Origin: Dokdonella immobilis
Lineage (GTDB): Bacteria; Pseudomonadota; Gammaproteobacteria; Xanthomonadales; Rhodanobacteraceae
Length of the DNA: 64,000 nt
Direction of reading: 5' to 3'
Assembly: GCF_900115085.1 (NCBI RefSeq)
Contig: NZ_FOVF01000006.1
Location: 156,836 to 220,835 of the forward strand
Part shown: piece by piece, positions 1 through 10,160 of the stretch
Position numbering within the stretch: the first letter of the stretch is position 1
How the letters are laid out: each line of letters opens with the position of its first letter
Notes under the pieces: generated by a model
Told to the model about the DNA's origin: nothing
Databases searched by the model: none
What the model saw: only the letters and a program-made list of their open reading frames with translations
Position numbers and translations under genes: made by a program

Positions 1-227
1 AACGCGACCGCCGGATCGCGGCCGAGGTCGGGCCCGAGCTGAAACGCCGGGGCATGCTGTTCGTCGGCCTCGACGTGATCGGCGACTGGCTGACCGAAGT
101 CAATGTCACCTCGCCGACCTGCCTGCGTGAGCTCGATGCCCAGTTCGGGCTTAATATTGCCGGTCAACTCTTCGACGTCATCGAATCCCGCCTGGCCAGG
201 ACCGCCCATGAAGTACGCGCGCACTGA
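1..227 (+). CDS. gshB: Glutathione synthetase, C-terminal end (partial)
   Basis: Only the last 74 codons are inside the window, read in the frame that starts at base 3, with TGA at 225-227. They match the C-terminal end of glutathione synthetase, the cytoplasmic ATP-grasp enzyme that joins gamma-glutamylcysteine to glycine. The stretch [19 protein letters not shown] is the family signature near the active site, carrying the acidic and Asn metal ligands. The following order tonB-yqgE-ruvX-pyrB is typical of Xanthomonadales and supports the call. The 131 bp between this stop and tonB hold no gene that I can support. Confidence 0.93.
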   Translation, partial: RDRRIAAEVGPELKRRGMLFVGLDVIGDWLTEVNVTSPTCLRELDAQFGLNIAGQLFDVIESRLARTAHEVRAH

Positions 228-358
228 CATGCCCCCTGACTCCGACCGGCCTTTCGCTCGTTCCTCGACACGGTTCGCCATCCGCTCGATCATGAAGATC
301 CGCCTGAATCCGATGACTTGCGCGGTCAGCGCGCGAATTCGCGACTAGTGCGGCTACC

Positions 359-1222
359 GTGAGCGACAGCCCATCCAGCAGTGCCGCCGACCGGTTTGGC
401 GTGACCCTGCTCTTTTCCCTGATTGCGCATGCCGTGCTCGCCCTCGGCATCACCTTCAGCGTGGCCAAGCCGGCTCCTTCGCTGCCCTCGCTGGACGTCA
501 TCCTGGTCCAGTCGGCCAGCGGCCAGGCCCCGGACAAGGCCGACTTCCTCGCCCAGGCCAGCAATACCGGTGGTGGCGACAGCGAGAAGGCCAGGCGTCC
601 GACCGATCCGCTGTCGAGCCCGGTGCCGAAGCCGATTCCCGGCATTGCGCCGCGCCCGACCGAAAATGGAGCGCCGCGACCGACCGCCCCGACCCAGCGC
701 GAACTGCTGACCACCCGACGTGCCGATCGCAGCGTCGAGACGGCCAGGGAGACGCCCGATACCCCGGACATGCAGGCGCCCAGCGAACGCGAGATCGTCG
801 AGCGAAAGCTCGAGATGGCGCGGCTGGCCCAGGAAATCCAGCGCGAAACCGAACAGTACGCGAAGCGCCCGAAGCGCAAGTACATCTCGGCGAACACCAA
901 GGAGTACGCCTATGCCAGCTACATGGCGGCCTGGGTCGCCCGCATCGAGCGTATCGGCAACCTGAACTACCCCGACGAGGCGCGCCGGCAGGAACTGCAC
1001 GGTCAACTGGTCCTGACCGTCGGCCTGAACAAGGACGGTACCGTCAAGAGCATCGACATCATCCAGCCGAGCGGCCACAAGATCCTCGACGACGCGGCCA
1101 TTCGCATCGTTAACCTGGCCACGCCGTTCAATCCGCTGCCGACCAAGGGCGATGTCGTCGACGAGCTATACATCACGCGCACCTGGCAGTTCCTCGAGGG
1201 CAATATCCTGCGCAACCGCTAG
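359..1222 (+). CDS. tonB: Energy transducer TonB
   Basis: This 287-residue protein starts at a GTG. One membrane helix spans about residues 14-36. A Pro-rich periplasmic linker (about 60-125) follows, then a charged helical stretch and a C-terminal TonB box-binding domain (about 190-287) with the usual YPDEARRQELHGQLVL-like segment. TonB proteins use the proton gradient, through ExbB/ExbD, to drive outer-membrane receptors; exbB and exbD are not in this window. The receptor at 13468-16095 is a possible client. The position after gshB and before yqgE is conserved in Xanthomonadales. I see no strong ribosome binding site before the GTG, so the start rests on the membrane anchor and family length. 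Confidence 0.9.
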   Translation: MSDSPSSSAADRFGVTLLFSLIAHAVLALGITFSVAKPAPSLPSLDVILVQSASGQAPDKADFLAQASNTGGGDSEKARRPTDPLSSPVPKPIPGIAPRPTENGAPRPTAPTQRELLTTRRADRSVETARETPDTPDMQAPSEREIVERKLEMARLAQEIQRETEQYAKRPKRKYISANTKEYAYASYMAAWVARIERIGNLNYPDEARRQELHGQLVLTVGLNKDGTVKSIDIIQPSGHKILDDAAIRIVNLATPFNPLPTKGDVVDELYITRTWQFLEGNILRNR

Positions 1223-1363
1223 GGAGGACCGCTTCGGCGACGACCTCGCCGGACTGACCGGTGCAAGCCCGATCGAGGAGACGATCCGGGGCCATCGGGC
1301 CTCGCGAAAGCGCGCCCGGGCGCATTCATGGTCTGGGGTACCGGCGCGCCGTACAATGGCGCC

Positions 1364-1927
1364 ATGCACGAGACCTCGACCCTGTCCAACCAGTTGCTGA
1401 TCGCCATGCCCGGCCTGCGCGACCCGAACTTCGCACGTGGCGTGGCTTTGGTCTGCCAGCACGGCGAGGACGGTGCGATGGGCATCATGATCAATCGCCT
1501 GTCCGACTATCGGCTCGGCGACGTGCTGGCCCAGATGAACCTGCGTTCGGACCTGCCCGACGTAGTCGACTCGCCGGTCCTGGTCGGTGGCCCGGTCCAG
1601 CCGGAGCGTGGTTTCGTCCTGCATACGCCGCATGGCGGCTGGGACTCCTCGTTCCGCATCTCCGACCTGATCAGCGTGACCACCTCGCGCGACATCCTCG
1701 CCGCGATCGCCGCCGGCAACGGTCCGCAGAATGCCATCGTCGCGCTCGGCTATTCGGGCTGGAGCCCGGGCCAGATCGAGCATGAAATGCGCGAGAATGC
1801 CTGGCTGACTGCACCGGTCGACAGCACGATCCTGTTCCATACCCCGCTCGACGAGCGCTGGAGGGCCTCCGCTGCCCTGGTCGGCGTCAATCTCGAACAG
1901 ATTTCTCCGTATGCCGGCAATGCCTGA
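1364..1927 (+). CDS. yqgE: YqgE/AlgH family protein
   Basis: This protein of 187 residues belongs to the YqgE/AlgH (DUF179) family. The signature is the N-terminal LSNQLLIAMPGLRDPNFARG, followed by the conserved GAMGIMINR and VLVGGPVQPERGFVLH segments. The molecular role of the family is not settled; in pseudomonads AlgH has been linked to alginate and virulence regulation. An in-frame ATG at 1328 would add 12 residues that do not look like the family, so I chose the ATG at 1364. It lies 12 bp before ruvX and is probably co-transcribed with it and pyrB. Confidence 0.92.
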   Translation: MHETSTLSNQLLIAMPGLRDPNFARGVALVCQHGEDGAMGIMINRLSDYRLGDVLAQMNLRSDLPDVVDSPVLVGGPVQPERGFVLHTPHGGWDSSFRISDLISVTTSRDILAAIAAGNGPQNAIVALGYSGWSPGQIEHEMRENAWLTAPVDSTILFHTPLDERWRASAALVGVNLEQISPYAGNA

Positions 1928-1939
1928 GCCGGGCTCGCG

Positions 1940-2398
1940 ATGAGCCTGCCCGATTCCGCCGGCTACGTGCTGGCATTCGATGTCGGCACGCGCATGCTCG
2001 GGGTTGCCATCGGCCATCCTCTGACCGGTACCGCGCGTGCCCTGGCCACGGTCAATGTCCATCACGGCAAGGTCGACTGGAACCGCATCGACGGCCTGGT
2101 CAAGGAGTGGCAACCGGTCGCGTTCGTGATCGGCCTGCCGCTGGCCCTGGATGGCAGCGAACAGGCGATGACCGCCCACGCCCGTGCCTTTGGCGAGCAA
2201 CTGGGCAAGCGCTATGCGCGTACCGTGCACGAATCCGATGAGCGCTTCACCTCGAAGGAGGCCGCGCGAAGGTTTGCCGCGCAGCGCGCCGAGGGTTCGG
2301 CGAAGCGCAAGCACGGCGCGGACATCGATGCGCTGGCCGCGCAGATCATCCTCGAGTCCTGGTTTTCCAGCCCCCGCAACGAAGCCACTGCGCCATGA
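1940..2398 (+). CDS. ruvX: Holliday junction resolvase-like / 16S rRNA-processing nuclease YqgF
   Basis: This protein of 152 residues is YqgF/RuvX, with an RNase H-like fold. The first catalytic Asp sits in LAFDVGTRMLGVA (D14), the central segment is VIGLPLALDGSEQ, and the DERFTS motif lies near residue 99. E. coli YqgF is needed for 5' maturation of 16S rRNA, and a role in recombination was also proposed. The gene is 12 bp downstream of yqgE. Its stop overlaps the pyrB start in an ATGA arrangement at 2395-2398, which points to translational coupling. Confidence 0.93.
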   Translation: MSLPDSAGYVLAFDVGTRMLGVAIGHPLTGTARALATVNVHHGKVDWNRIDGLVKEWQPVAFVIGLPLALDGSEQAMTAHARAFGEQLGKRYARTVHESDERFTSKEAARRFAAQRAEGSAKRKHGADIDALAAQIILESWFSSPRNEATAP

Positions 2399-3342
2399 CC
2401 AGCCTGCAGATCGACGCCAACGGACGCCTGCGCCACCTGATCACCCTCGAAGGCCTCGGCCGCGAGCGCATCTGCGCCCTGCTCGACCGCGCCGTCGAAT
2501 TGCGCGATGCCTTCGCCATGGACGCACAGGGTCCGCAACTGCTGGCCGGTCGCACCGTCGTGAACCTGTTCTTCGAGACCTCGACACGCACCCGCTCGAG
2601 TTTCGAACTGGCCGCTCGCCGGCTCGGCGCCACGGTACTCAATTTCGACATCGCCTCGTCCTCGACCAGCAAGGGCGAATCGCTGGAGGACACCCTGGCC
2701 ACGCTCGAGGCCATGCAGGCCGACGCCTTCATCGTGCGCCATCGCGAGAACGGCATGCCCGAGCGGCTCGCCGGCTTTGCGAAAAGGGCTGCGATCCTCA
2801 ACGCCGGAGACGGCAACCATGCGCATCCGACCCAGGGCCTGCTCGACGCCCTGACCATCCGCGATCGCCATGCCGACTTCGGCGCACTCACGGTGACCAT
2901 TTGCGGCGACATCCGGCATTCGCGCGTGGCCCGCTCCGATCTGCACATGCTGCGCGCGCTCGGTGCCGCGGAAATCCGGCTCTGTGGTCCGGCCGCGCTG
3001 CTTCCCGATGCCGGTGCATTTTCCGATTGCCGGATCCTCGAGGATTTCGACGAAGCGGTGGCCGGCAGCGACGTGCTGATCATGCTGCGCCTGCAGCGCG
3101 AACGCATGAGCGAGGCCCTGATCGGCGACGAAGCCGACTACTTCGCGCGTTTCGGCCTGACCGCGCAGCGACTCGCCCGGGCCCGGAATAGTGCACTGGT
3201 GATGCATCCGGGACCCATGAACCGCGGCGTCGAGATCGCCTCCGAAGTCGCCGACGGCCCGCAGTCGATGGTCCTGGCCCAGGTCGCCAATGGCGTGCCG
3301 GTGCGCATGGCGGCGCTGACCACCCTGCTCGGCGTCGATTGA
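2395..3342 (+). CDS. pyrB: Aspartate carbamoyltransferase catalytic chain
   Basis: This 315-residue enzyme carbamoylates L-aspartate with carbamoyl phosphate, the committed step of pyrimidine synthesis. The carbamoyl-phosphate loop STRTRSSFE is at residues 63-71. SKGES follows near 92-96, and HPTQ is at 144-147. HPGPMNRG near the C-terminus supplies the aspartate-binding loop. No pyrI regulatory chain and no inactive pyrC-like partner lies next to it here. The start overlaps the ruvX stop. The stop codon directly abuts the stop of the opposite-strand methyltransferase, with no bases between. Confidence 0.95.
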   Translation: MTSLQIDANGRLRHLITLEGLGRERICALLDRAVELRDAFAMDAQGPQLLAGRTVVNLFFETSTRTRSSFELAARRLGATVLNFDIASSSTSKGESLEDTLATLEAMQADAFIVRHRENGMPERLAGFAKRAAILNAGDGNHAHPTQGLLDALTIRDRHADFGALTVTICGDIRHSRVARSDLHMLRALGAAEIRLCGPAALLPDAGAFSDCRILEDFDEAVAGSDVLIMLRLQRERMSEALIGDEADYFARFGLTAQRLARARNSALVMHPGPMNRGVEIASEVADGPQSMVLAQVANGVPVRMAALTTLLGVD

Positions 3343-4125
3343 TCAGTCGGCGCGGATGTTCGCCGCGTCCTCGCGGGTCAGGTACCAGCGCCGGCTGGAC
3401 CAGCCCGCTCCGGCGGCACCATCGTCGATCGCGGCGAGCAGGCGCACGCCGGGATCCCGTGCCAGCAGGTCGCGCAGGCGCGACTCCTCCAGCACATGCA
3501 TCTCGAACACCGCCTGGCGACGCCAGGCGAGACGCCGCAGCGGATTGAGCCAGCGGTTCGGCATCAACGCAAACAGGCGTCCGCGCCAACTGCGGTCGGT
3601 GCCGGCGACGAACTGGAAGGCGGCCACGCCGCCCGGCGTGAGCACGCGCAGGAATTCGGCGACGTAACCGAACGCCAGGTCCGCCGGAATATGCTGCAGG
3701 GTGATGCACGAATAGACCAGGTCTATGCTGGCATCGGCGACCGCATCGAGCCGCGCCGACCGGTTCTCGATGAAACGCAGGTTGCCGAGGTCTGCATTCA
3801 GGCTGCGCGCCTTGGCGATCATGCTTGGCGAGACGTCGATGCCGATGGCCTCGCCGAAGTGCGCGGCGAGCGCGCGCGTCAGGCGGCCGGCACCACAGCC
3901 GAAATCGAGCGCGCTGCGCCGCTGTTGCGGGAGATTCCAGCCGGCAAGCAGGGCCAACTGGCCGTCGATCTCGGTCCGCCCGGTGACCAGGAACTCCTCG
4001 ACGTCCCAGCGCCCACCGCGCTTGTCGGCACGCGAGAGTACCGCCCACAGCGGATCGTCCTGGCCGAGCACGGCCCAGACCCTGCGCAACCGCTCGAGTT
4101 GCGCATGTTCGGTTTCGCCGGACAT
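3343..4125 (-). CDS. SAM-dependent class I methyltransferase
   Basis: This 260-residue protein has the class I methyltransferase core. Motif I (LDFGCGAGR) is at residues 73-81, followed by GIDVSPSMI (95-103) and a post-motif segment VYSCITLQHIP. The N-terminal 60 residues, which contain a WAVLSRADKR segment, may form a substrate cap. The substrate cannot be read from sequence. Neighbours are pyrB (convergent, stop to stop) and pilU, which starts upstream on the same strand with a 31-bp gap, so the two may be transcribed together. Small-molecule or lipid methylation is as likely as protein methylation. Confidence 0.85.
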   Translation of the reverse strand: MSGETEHAQLERLRRVWAVLGQDDPLWAVLSRADKRGGRWDVEEFLVTGRTEIDGQLALLAGWNLPQQRRSALDFGCGAGRLTRALAAHFGEAIGIDVSPSMIAKARSLNADLGNLRFIENRSARLDAVADASIDLVYSCITLQHIPADLAFGYVAEFLRVLTPGGVAAFQFVAGTDRSWRGRLFALMPNRWLNPLRRLAWRRQAVFEMHVLEESRLRDLLARDPGVRLLAAIDDGAAGAGWSSRRWYLTREDAANIRAD

Positions 4126-4156
4126 CAGGCGGCGCGCCGCGACGCGGACGCGCGCG

Positions 4157-5287
<1,131 letters not shown>

Positions 5288-5466
5288 GACCTTCTCCCGG
5301 CCCCGGGTCACCCGGATTTGCCGGCATCTTACACCGCTCGCAAAGTGCTTGGCTGCGACCGGGTGCACGCCGTGGCGCCACCGCGACCGCCTGCCGTGCC
5401 GCGGGCAGAGGGCCAGGCGCGGCGCCGGCCGCCCACTGCGCATGGCGGCGACCGCGATCCGGTCGT

Positions 5467-6852
5467 TCAGTCCGGGCGCTGGCGATCGCGGTCGATGAGA
5501 GAAGCCTTGCGCGTATCGGGCATGGCCAGATAGACCAGCAGCGAGATCGCGATGCAGCCGGTCACGTACCAGTAGAAGCCCTGTTCCTGGCCGACGCTCT
5601 TGAACCACAGGGCCACGTATTCGGCGGTACCGCCGAAGATCGAAACGGTCAGCGCATAGGGCAGCCCGACCCCGAGCGCCCGGATCTCGACCGGGAACAG
5701 TTCGGCCTTGACCACCGCATTGATCGCCGTGTAGCCGGAGACGATGAGCAGGGCCAGCATGATCAGGGCAAACGCCTGCAGCGGTGTCGACACGGCGCCG
5801 AGCTGCGACAGGATCGGCACGGTCAGGACGGTTCCGAGGACGCCGAAGGCGATCAGGATCGGCCGGCGTCCAATGCGGTCGGACAGGGCACCGACCAATG
5901 GCTGCAGCAGCATGTACAGGATCAGGGTCGAGGCCGAGACCAGGGTCGCCGTCGGTCGGCTCATGCCGACCGAATTGACGAGAAACTTCAGCATGTAGGT
6001 GGTATAGGTATAGAACGCAACCGTGCCGCCAAGGGTGAGGCCGATCACGGTCAGGATCGCGCGCGGATGATCGAGCAGGACGCGCAGCGAGGAACGCGCC
6101 GGGCGCGCCGTCGAATGCGAGCGCACGAATGCTTCGGTCTCGACCATGCTGCGCCTGAGATAGAGCGTGGTCACCGCGCACAGCGCGCCGATCAGGAACG
6201 GGATGCGCCAGCCCCAACGGTCGAGCTGATCGGGACTGAGGGTCCATTGCAGGGCGATCAGCACGGCCAGGGCGAGCAACTGGCCAAGGATCAGGGTCAC
6301 GTACTGGAAACTCGACCAGAAGCCGCGGTGTTCGCGCGTGGCCATCTCGCTCAGGTAGGTCGCCGAGGTGCCGTACTCGCCGCCGACGCTGAGCCCCTGC
6401 AGCAGCCGCGCGACGATCAGCAGCACCGGCGCGGCGATGCCGATCGAGGCGTAGCCCGGGGTCAGTGCGATCAGCAGCGAGCCGGCGCACATCAGGGTCA
6501 CCGAGGCCATCAGCGCCGACTTGCGGCCATGGCGATCGGCCCACAGGCCCATGAGCCAGCCACCGACCGGACGCATCAGGAAGCCGACCGCGAATACCGC
6601 TGCGGTATTCAGCAGCTGCGCGGTGCGATCGCCCTGCGGGAAGAAGGCCTTGGCGAAATACAGCGAGAACGCCGCGTAGACATACCAGTCATACCATTCG
6701 ACCAGGTTGCCGAGCGCGCCGCTGAAGATCGAGCGCAGCCGCTCGCGCGTCTTCAGGTCCGGCACGGGCGAAGACGGCCGTCGCATGTCATCGGGCGCCG
6801 TCGGCTGGAAGGCCGGCCGGGCGCGGTAACGCACCCGGGCATGCCGCGACAT
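5467..6852 (-). CDS. MFS transporter, metabolite:H+ symporter type (KgtP/ShiA-like)
   Basis: This 461-residue protein has 12 predicted membrane helices. It carries the metabolite:H+ symporter signatures NLVEWYDWYVYAAFSLYFAK in helix 1 and GLWADRHGRKSALM in the loop after helix 2, plus LLQGLSVGGEYGTSATYLSE. Relatives import dicarboxylates, alpha-ketoglutarate, shikimate, citrate or proline betaine with protons; the substrate here is open. GGATGAAAC precedes the ATG at 6852. A shorter start at 6786 is possible and would remove a basic N-terminal tail. The potassium-channel gene ends 18 bp upstream on the same strand, so the two may share a transcript. Confidence 0.88.
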   Translation of the reverse strand: MSRHARVRYRARPAFQPTAPDDMRRPSSPVPDLKTRERLRSIFSGALGNLVEWYDWYVYAAFSLYFAKAFFPQGDRTAQLLNTAAVFAVGFLMRPVGGWLMGLWADRHGRKSALMASVTLMCAGSLLIALTPGYASIGIAAPVLLIVARLLQGLSVGGEYGTSATYLSEMATREHRGFWSSFQYVTLILGQLLALAVLIALQWTLSPDQLDRWGWRIPFLIGALCAVTTLYLRRSMVETEAFVRSHSTARPARSSLRVLLDHPRAILTVIGLTLGGTVAFYTYTTYMLKFLVNSVGMSRPTATLVSASTLILYMLLQPLVGALSDRIGRRPILIAFGVLGTVLTVPILSQLGAVSTPLQAFALIMLALLIVSGYTAINAVVKAELFPVEIRALGVGLPYALTVSIFGGTAEYVALWFKSVGQEQGFYWYVTGCIAISLLVYLAMPDTRKASLIDRDRQRPD

Positions 6853-6870
6853 GTTTCATCCGCACGCCGC

Positions 6871-7371
6871 TCAAGATCGCTCGCCTCGTCCATCCCTGCG
6901 CCAGAACTGTTCCATCTCGAGATAGGTGAACGAGGCCGACCAGGCGATCAGGACGAGTCCGGCCAGCGATTCCGTGCCGATCAGGAAACGCAGCGGTCCG
7001 ACCGGTGCGAGATCGCCGAATCCCACGGTCGAGAACGTGATGGCCGAGAAATACACCGCATCGAGCAGATGCAGGGGCGAGTAACCGGCAATATGCCCGC
7101 AGGCTGGCCAGAACATCAGCGACCAGCAGGCGATTCCGAAGATCCAGATCTCGACGACATGCAGGACGAGGATCCCGGCGATACCGACCAGGACCTTGCG
7201 TCGACGCTGGCGCTGGCGCCGCGCAAGCCGGGCCGAAAGCAGGCCGAGGCCCTCGTAGTGGACCAGCACCGTGGCCACCACGGCAGCAATCGTGGCCGCG
7301 ACCACGGTGAGGTTGGCGCCCCAGTTCCGGTACATTTCCGGCACGACCAGCAGGTCCGGCGTCATCGGCAT
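6871..7371 (-). CDS. Two-helix potassium channel family protein
   Basis: This 166-residue membrane protein has helices near residues 20-40, 60-85 and 135-152. A pore helix comes before the K+ selectivity filter TVGFGD at 115-120. A basic stretch (RLARRQRQRRRK, 49-59) follows the first helix. This is the ion-channel (Ion_trans_2) fold. No cytoplasmic RCK/TrkA-N regulatory domain is present, so gating is not evident. It could set membrane potential or move potassium. It lies 18 bp before the MFS gene on the same strand. Confidence 0.82.
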   Translation of the reverse strand: MPMTPDLLVVPEMYRNWGANLTVVAATIAAVVATVLVHYEGLGLLSARLARRQRQRRRKVLVGIAGILVLHVVEIWIFGIACWSLMFWPACGHIAGYSPLHLLDAVYFSAITFSTVGFGDLAPVGPLRFLIGTESLAGLVLIAWSASFTYLEMEQFWRRDGRGERS

Positions 7372-7498
7372 GTCGGTCCCGCGATCGGCGCGAGCGTGGG
7401 CAAGGTCATCGACTGATTATAGGCCGTGGCGCTGTTGCGCAACGCTGCAGACGGGGAAATGCGCAGCCATTGGGCCAGCGCTTGTCGCTCTCGCGTCG

Positions 7499-7969
7499 TC
7501 AGGGCTCGGTGATCACTTCACGATGCATGGGCGCCAGGACCGCCAGCAGCCTGTTTTGCGCACGAAACGGAATGTCGTGCATGTCCATGGCCCGCTGCAG
7601 ATCCTCGACCAGCGCATTGAAACCACCCTGGTTGATGACGAGCTTCGCGTGCGCCTCCCGCATGCCCTTTCCGGTATAGGTGCAGGGTCCGCCCAGGATC
7701 ACGCAGAACTGTTCGGCGAGCATGGCCTTGATGTGGGTCTGGTCAGCCTCGGCGAAATAGTTGCGCGTGCGCGGATCCTCGATCAGCTTGACCATGAAAT
7801 CCTCCATCAGCGCATCGATGCCCGGCTTGCCGCCGAATTGTTCGAAGACCGGCAGCAGCGAGGGATCGGAAGGCGCCGGGTTTTCATCGGCGAGCGCCGG
7901 ACTGGCGCTGGCGAGCAGGGTCAGGATCGCGAGAGCGAGCCTGGCGGCGAGTTCTTGCATTGGGTTCAT
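7499..7969 (-). CDS. Group 1 truncated haemoglobin with N-terminal signal peptide
   Basis: This protein has 156 residues. Residues 1-28 form a signal peptide ending in ASPALA. The rest is a group I truncated globin: VFEQFGGKPGIDALMEDF, then the family block LGGPCTYTGKGMREAHAKL containing the proximal His. Such globins bind O2 or NO; export to the periplasm would be unusual, since most are cytoplasmic. TGGAGC lies 8 nt before the ATG at 7969, and an alternative ATG at 7981 would add four residues. It follows the DUF3034 gene by 16 bp, the fourth of four same-strand genes that look like an operon. Confidence 0.88.
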   Translation of the reverse strand: MNPMQELAARLALAILTLLASASPALADENPAPSDPSLLPVFEQFGGKPGIDALMEDFMVKLIEDPRTRNYFAEADQTHIKAMLAEQFCVILGGPCTYTGKGMREAHAKLVINQGGFNALVEDLQRAMDMHDIPFRAQNRLLAVLAPMHREVITEP

Positions 7970-7985
7970 GGTGCGCTCCATCGAG

Positions 7986-8927
7986 TCAGAATCCGACCTG
8001 CAGCGAGGCATAGAGCCCGCGCTGCCGGTCCTTGATGACGATATTGCCGAGATCGGCGTAGGCCAGGGTCAGCGAGACATGCTTGCTCGGCGCCCAGGCG
8101 ATGAAGGCATCGAACCAGTCGTCTTCAGCGGCGATGCCGAGGTTGTCGGGCTTCATGCGGTACTCGGCGCCGATCGCAAGCTTGCGGCTCAACAGCCAGG
8201 CCACGGAGCCCTCGAGTTGCGGCCGGTAGCTGTCGTTGCGATCGCCGCCGAAGCCAAGCAGGCCGATCTGGTTGGCCCGGGTGAAACGCAGCGTCAGGTT
8301 GGCCAGCACGCTCTGGCTCAGGTAGAGCTTGGTCGCACTGACATAGAAATCGACGCCATGGTCGTCCTTGGCGCCGATCGCGCGCAGCAGGTCGCCGCGA
8401 TCGTTGCGCTTGAACTGCGCGCCTACCGAAACCTGCGGCAACCAACGGTCCTGTTCAAGCACTGCGTCACCGGCCAGCTTGACCTTGAGACCGATGATGG
8501 TCTGGGTGAACGAATAGCCACGGCCAAGTCCCAGGGCCGCACCGACATCCTCGGTATCGAAGCGCTGGCGGGCGATCGAGAGCTCGATGCGATCGAGAAA
8601 TCCGATCAACGCGCCGGCACCATCGAGGTGGTAGTCCTGCACGCCGACCCGGGTCAGGAATGCATTGGCACCGATCTGGTCGCGCGTGCCATAGCCGCCG
8701 ATGACCGCCCATGGAGTCAGGCCGCCGCCGGCGGCTCCCTCGAGCTGGCTGACGCCGCCAGTAAGCAGCAACTTGTCGCTGCCGGCCAGTGTATCGTCCG
8801 GTCGCGCCAACTCGGCGGGTGATGCCGGTCCGGACTCCGGGTCAGCCGCCTGCGCAGCCGCACAGACTCCCGCGCCCATCGCCAGGGCCATCGTCACGCT
8901 GCCGCAAAAACGGAGGCTGCAATTCAT
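7986..8927 (-). CDS. DUF3034 family outer-membrane-like protein
   Basis: This 313-residue protein has a signal peptide (about 1-28, ending AAQAA) and matches what I know of the DUF3034 family. Hallmarks are DRIELSIARQRFDTEDVGAA, GAKDDHGVDFYVSATKL, ANQIGLLGFGGDRNDSYRPQ and a C-terminal LYASLQVGF. The alternating strands and terminal Phe suggest an outer-membrane beta-barrel; its cargo is unknown. AGGGGA stands upstream of the ATG. It lies between the Cache/HAMP gene and the truncated haemoglobin, a neighbourhood I associate with this family in other gammaproteobacteria (from memory, not checked). Confidence 0.85.
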   Translation of the reverse strand: MNCSLRFCGSVTMALAMGAGVCAAAQAADPESGPASPAELARPDDTLAGSDKLLLTGGVSQLEGAAGGGLTPWAVIGGYGTRDQIGANAFLTRVGVQDYHLDGAGALIGFLDRIELSIARQRFDTEDVGAALGLGRGYSFTQTIIGLKVKLAGDAVLEQDRWLPQVSVGAQFKRNDRGDLLRAIGAKDDHGVDFYVSATKLYLSQSVLANLTLRFTRANQIGLLGFGGDRNDSYRPQLEGSVAWLLSRKLAIGAEYRMKPDNLGIAAEDDWFDAFIAWAPSKHVSLTLAYADLGNIVIKDRQRGLYASLQVGF

Positions 8928-9005
8928 TGATGTGGTGTCCCCTGTTGTTCGCCAAGAACGAATCTCGGCAGAAGGATCGCTCTCTCGGCTTCGTCGCCCC
9001 GACCT

Positions 9006-10133
9006 TCAGCCCTTGTGGTTGCGCTTCTCGATGGCTTCCTTGTAGCCGCGCAGTCCGGCCAGGGCCTGGTTGAAGGCGGCTGCGATCAGCGCGAGGTCAC
9101 CCCGGCCGGCATTGCGGACCGCGACCTGGATGTCGCCGCGCAGGACGCGGTCGGACATCTCGACGATGTGGGTAAGTGGCCGCACCAGTGCGCGCTGGAT
9201 CAGCAGCCCGCCGATCAGAAGGACAGTCAGCAGGACAGCGCCGGCAATCAGCATCGGCCGGCGGATCGCGGTCGTGCTGACTGCGTGCTGCGTCGTCGGA
9301 ACGATGCCGACCAGCAACGCGGTTGCCGGTGCGCCGAACAGCGGCATGGCCGATGCGCGCGTCTGCCCGGTGACCAGTGCCAGGTCGAATTCCCTGACCG
9401 AATCCTCCGGCGTGGCGCCGGCTGCTATCGGCCGTTCCGCGCCCACGACCGCGGCGAGCAGCGGGCGGACGGCGACGTCGAGTGTGGAGGCGAGGACGAC
9501 GAAGCCGTCCCGCGTCGGCGCGACCAGGGCCGCATCCACCTGGGCCGCGCGGCCGATTTCGGCGACGAAGGCGTCGCCGATCTCGACGCCGGTCAGCAAT
9601 AGCGCCTCGATGGTGGCGCCGCGCAGCATTGGCGAGAGCGTGACCAGCACGAGCTTGCCATCGTGCAGGAGCAGATCCGTCTGTGCCGGGGCCCCGGCCC
9701 GGAGCTTGAGCATCAGCGGCAAGCCGGAGAAGTCCTGGCGCGTGCGCAGCGCCTCGCCCAGCATGACGACGACACCCCCTTTCGGATCAAGTACGGCGGC
9801 GACATCGAAACCGTACTGGCTGCGGCGCTCCTCGAGCAGGTCGCGGATCGATGCCGCATCGACGGTGCCACCGGGTTCCGCCCCCGCGGCGAGCGCCTGC
9901 GAGACATAGCCGACGAATCCGGGATTGGTGGCGAGGATCTCGGATTTCAGGGCGAGCTCGCGACGACGCGAGCCCTCGGCGAATTGCTGGATCGAGCGTA
10001 CCGACTCGAGCGCGTGTTCATCGAGCAGCCGGCTGATGCCGCGACCCTGCCACCAGGCCGTGGCTGCAGCGGCGATACTCAGCAGCACCACGAGCAAAAG
10101 CATCGTCAGCGACGCCCGCATCTGAATCTTCAT
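9006..10133 (-). CDS. Double-Cache sensor protein with HAMP domain and no output domain
   Basis: This 375-residue protein has an N-terminal membrane helix (about 8-28). A periplasmic sensor region (about 30-280) with two alpha/beta halves resembles a double Cache domain. A second helix (about 292-314) is followed by a HAMP-like segment (RALVRPLTHIVEMSDRVLRG). It ends about 45 residues later, after a basic tail. Relatives normally continue into a kinase, GGDEF/EAL or chemotaxis module; none is present and only 78 bp separate it from the next gene. It may therefore signal through a partner or be a natural truncation. It is preceded by the cupredoxin lipoprotein gene 27 bp upstream. Confidence 0.8.
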   Translation of the reverse strand: MKIQMRASLTMLLLVVLLSIAAAATAWWQGRGISRLLDEHALESVRSIQQFAEGSRRRELALKSEILATNPGFVGYVSQALAAGAEPGGTVDAASIRDLLEERRSQYGFDVAAVLDPKGGVVVMLGEALRTRQDFSGLPLMLKLRAGAPAQTDLLLHDGKLVLVTLSPMLRGATIEALLLTGVEIGDAFVAEIGRAAQVDAALVAPTRDGFVVLASTLDVAVRPLLAAVVGAERPIAAGATPEDSVREFDLALVTGQTRASAMPLFGAPATALLVGIVPTTQHAVSTTAIRRPMLIAGAVLLTVLLIGGLLIQRALVRPLTHIVEMSDRVLRGDIQVAVRNAGRGDLALIAAAFNQALAGLRGYKEAIEKRNHKG

Positions 10134-10160
10134 GAGGTTTGCGTTCCCCTGCGCATCCGT

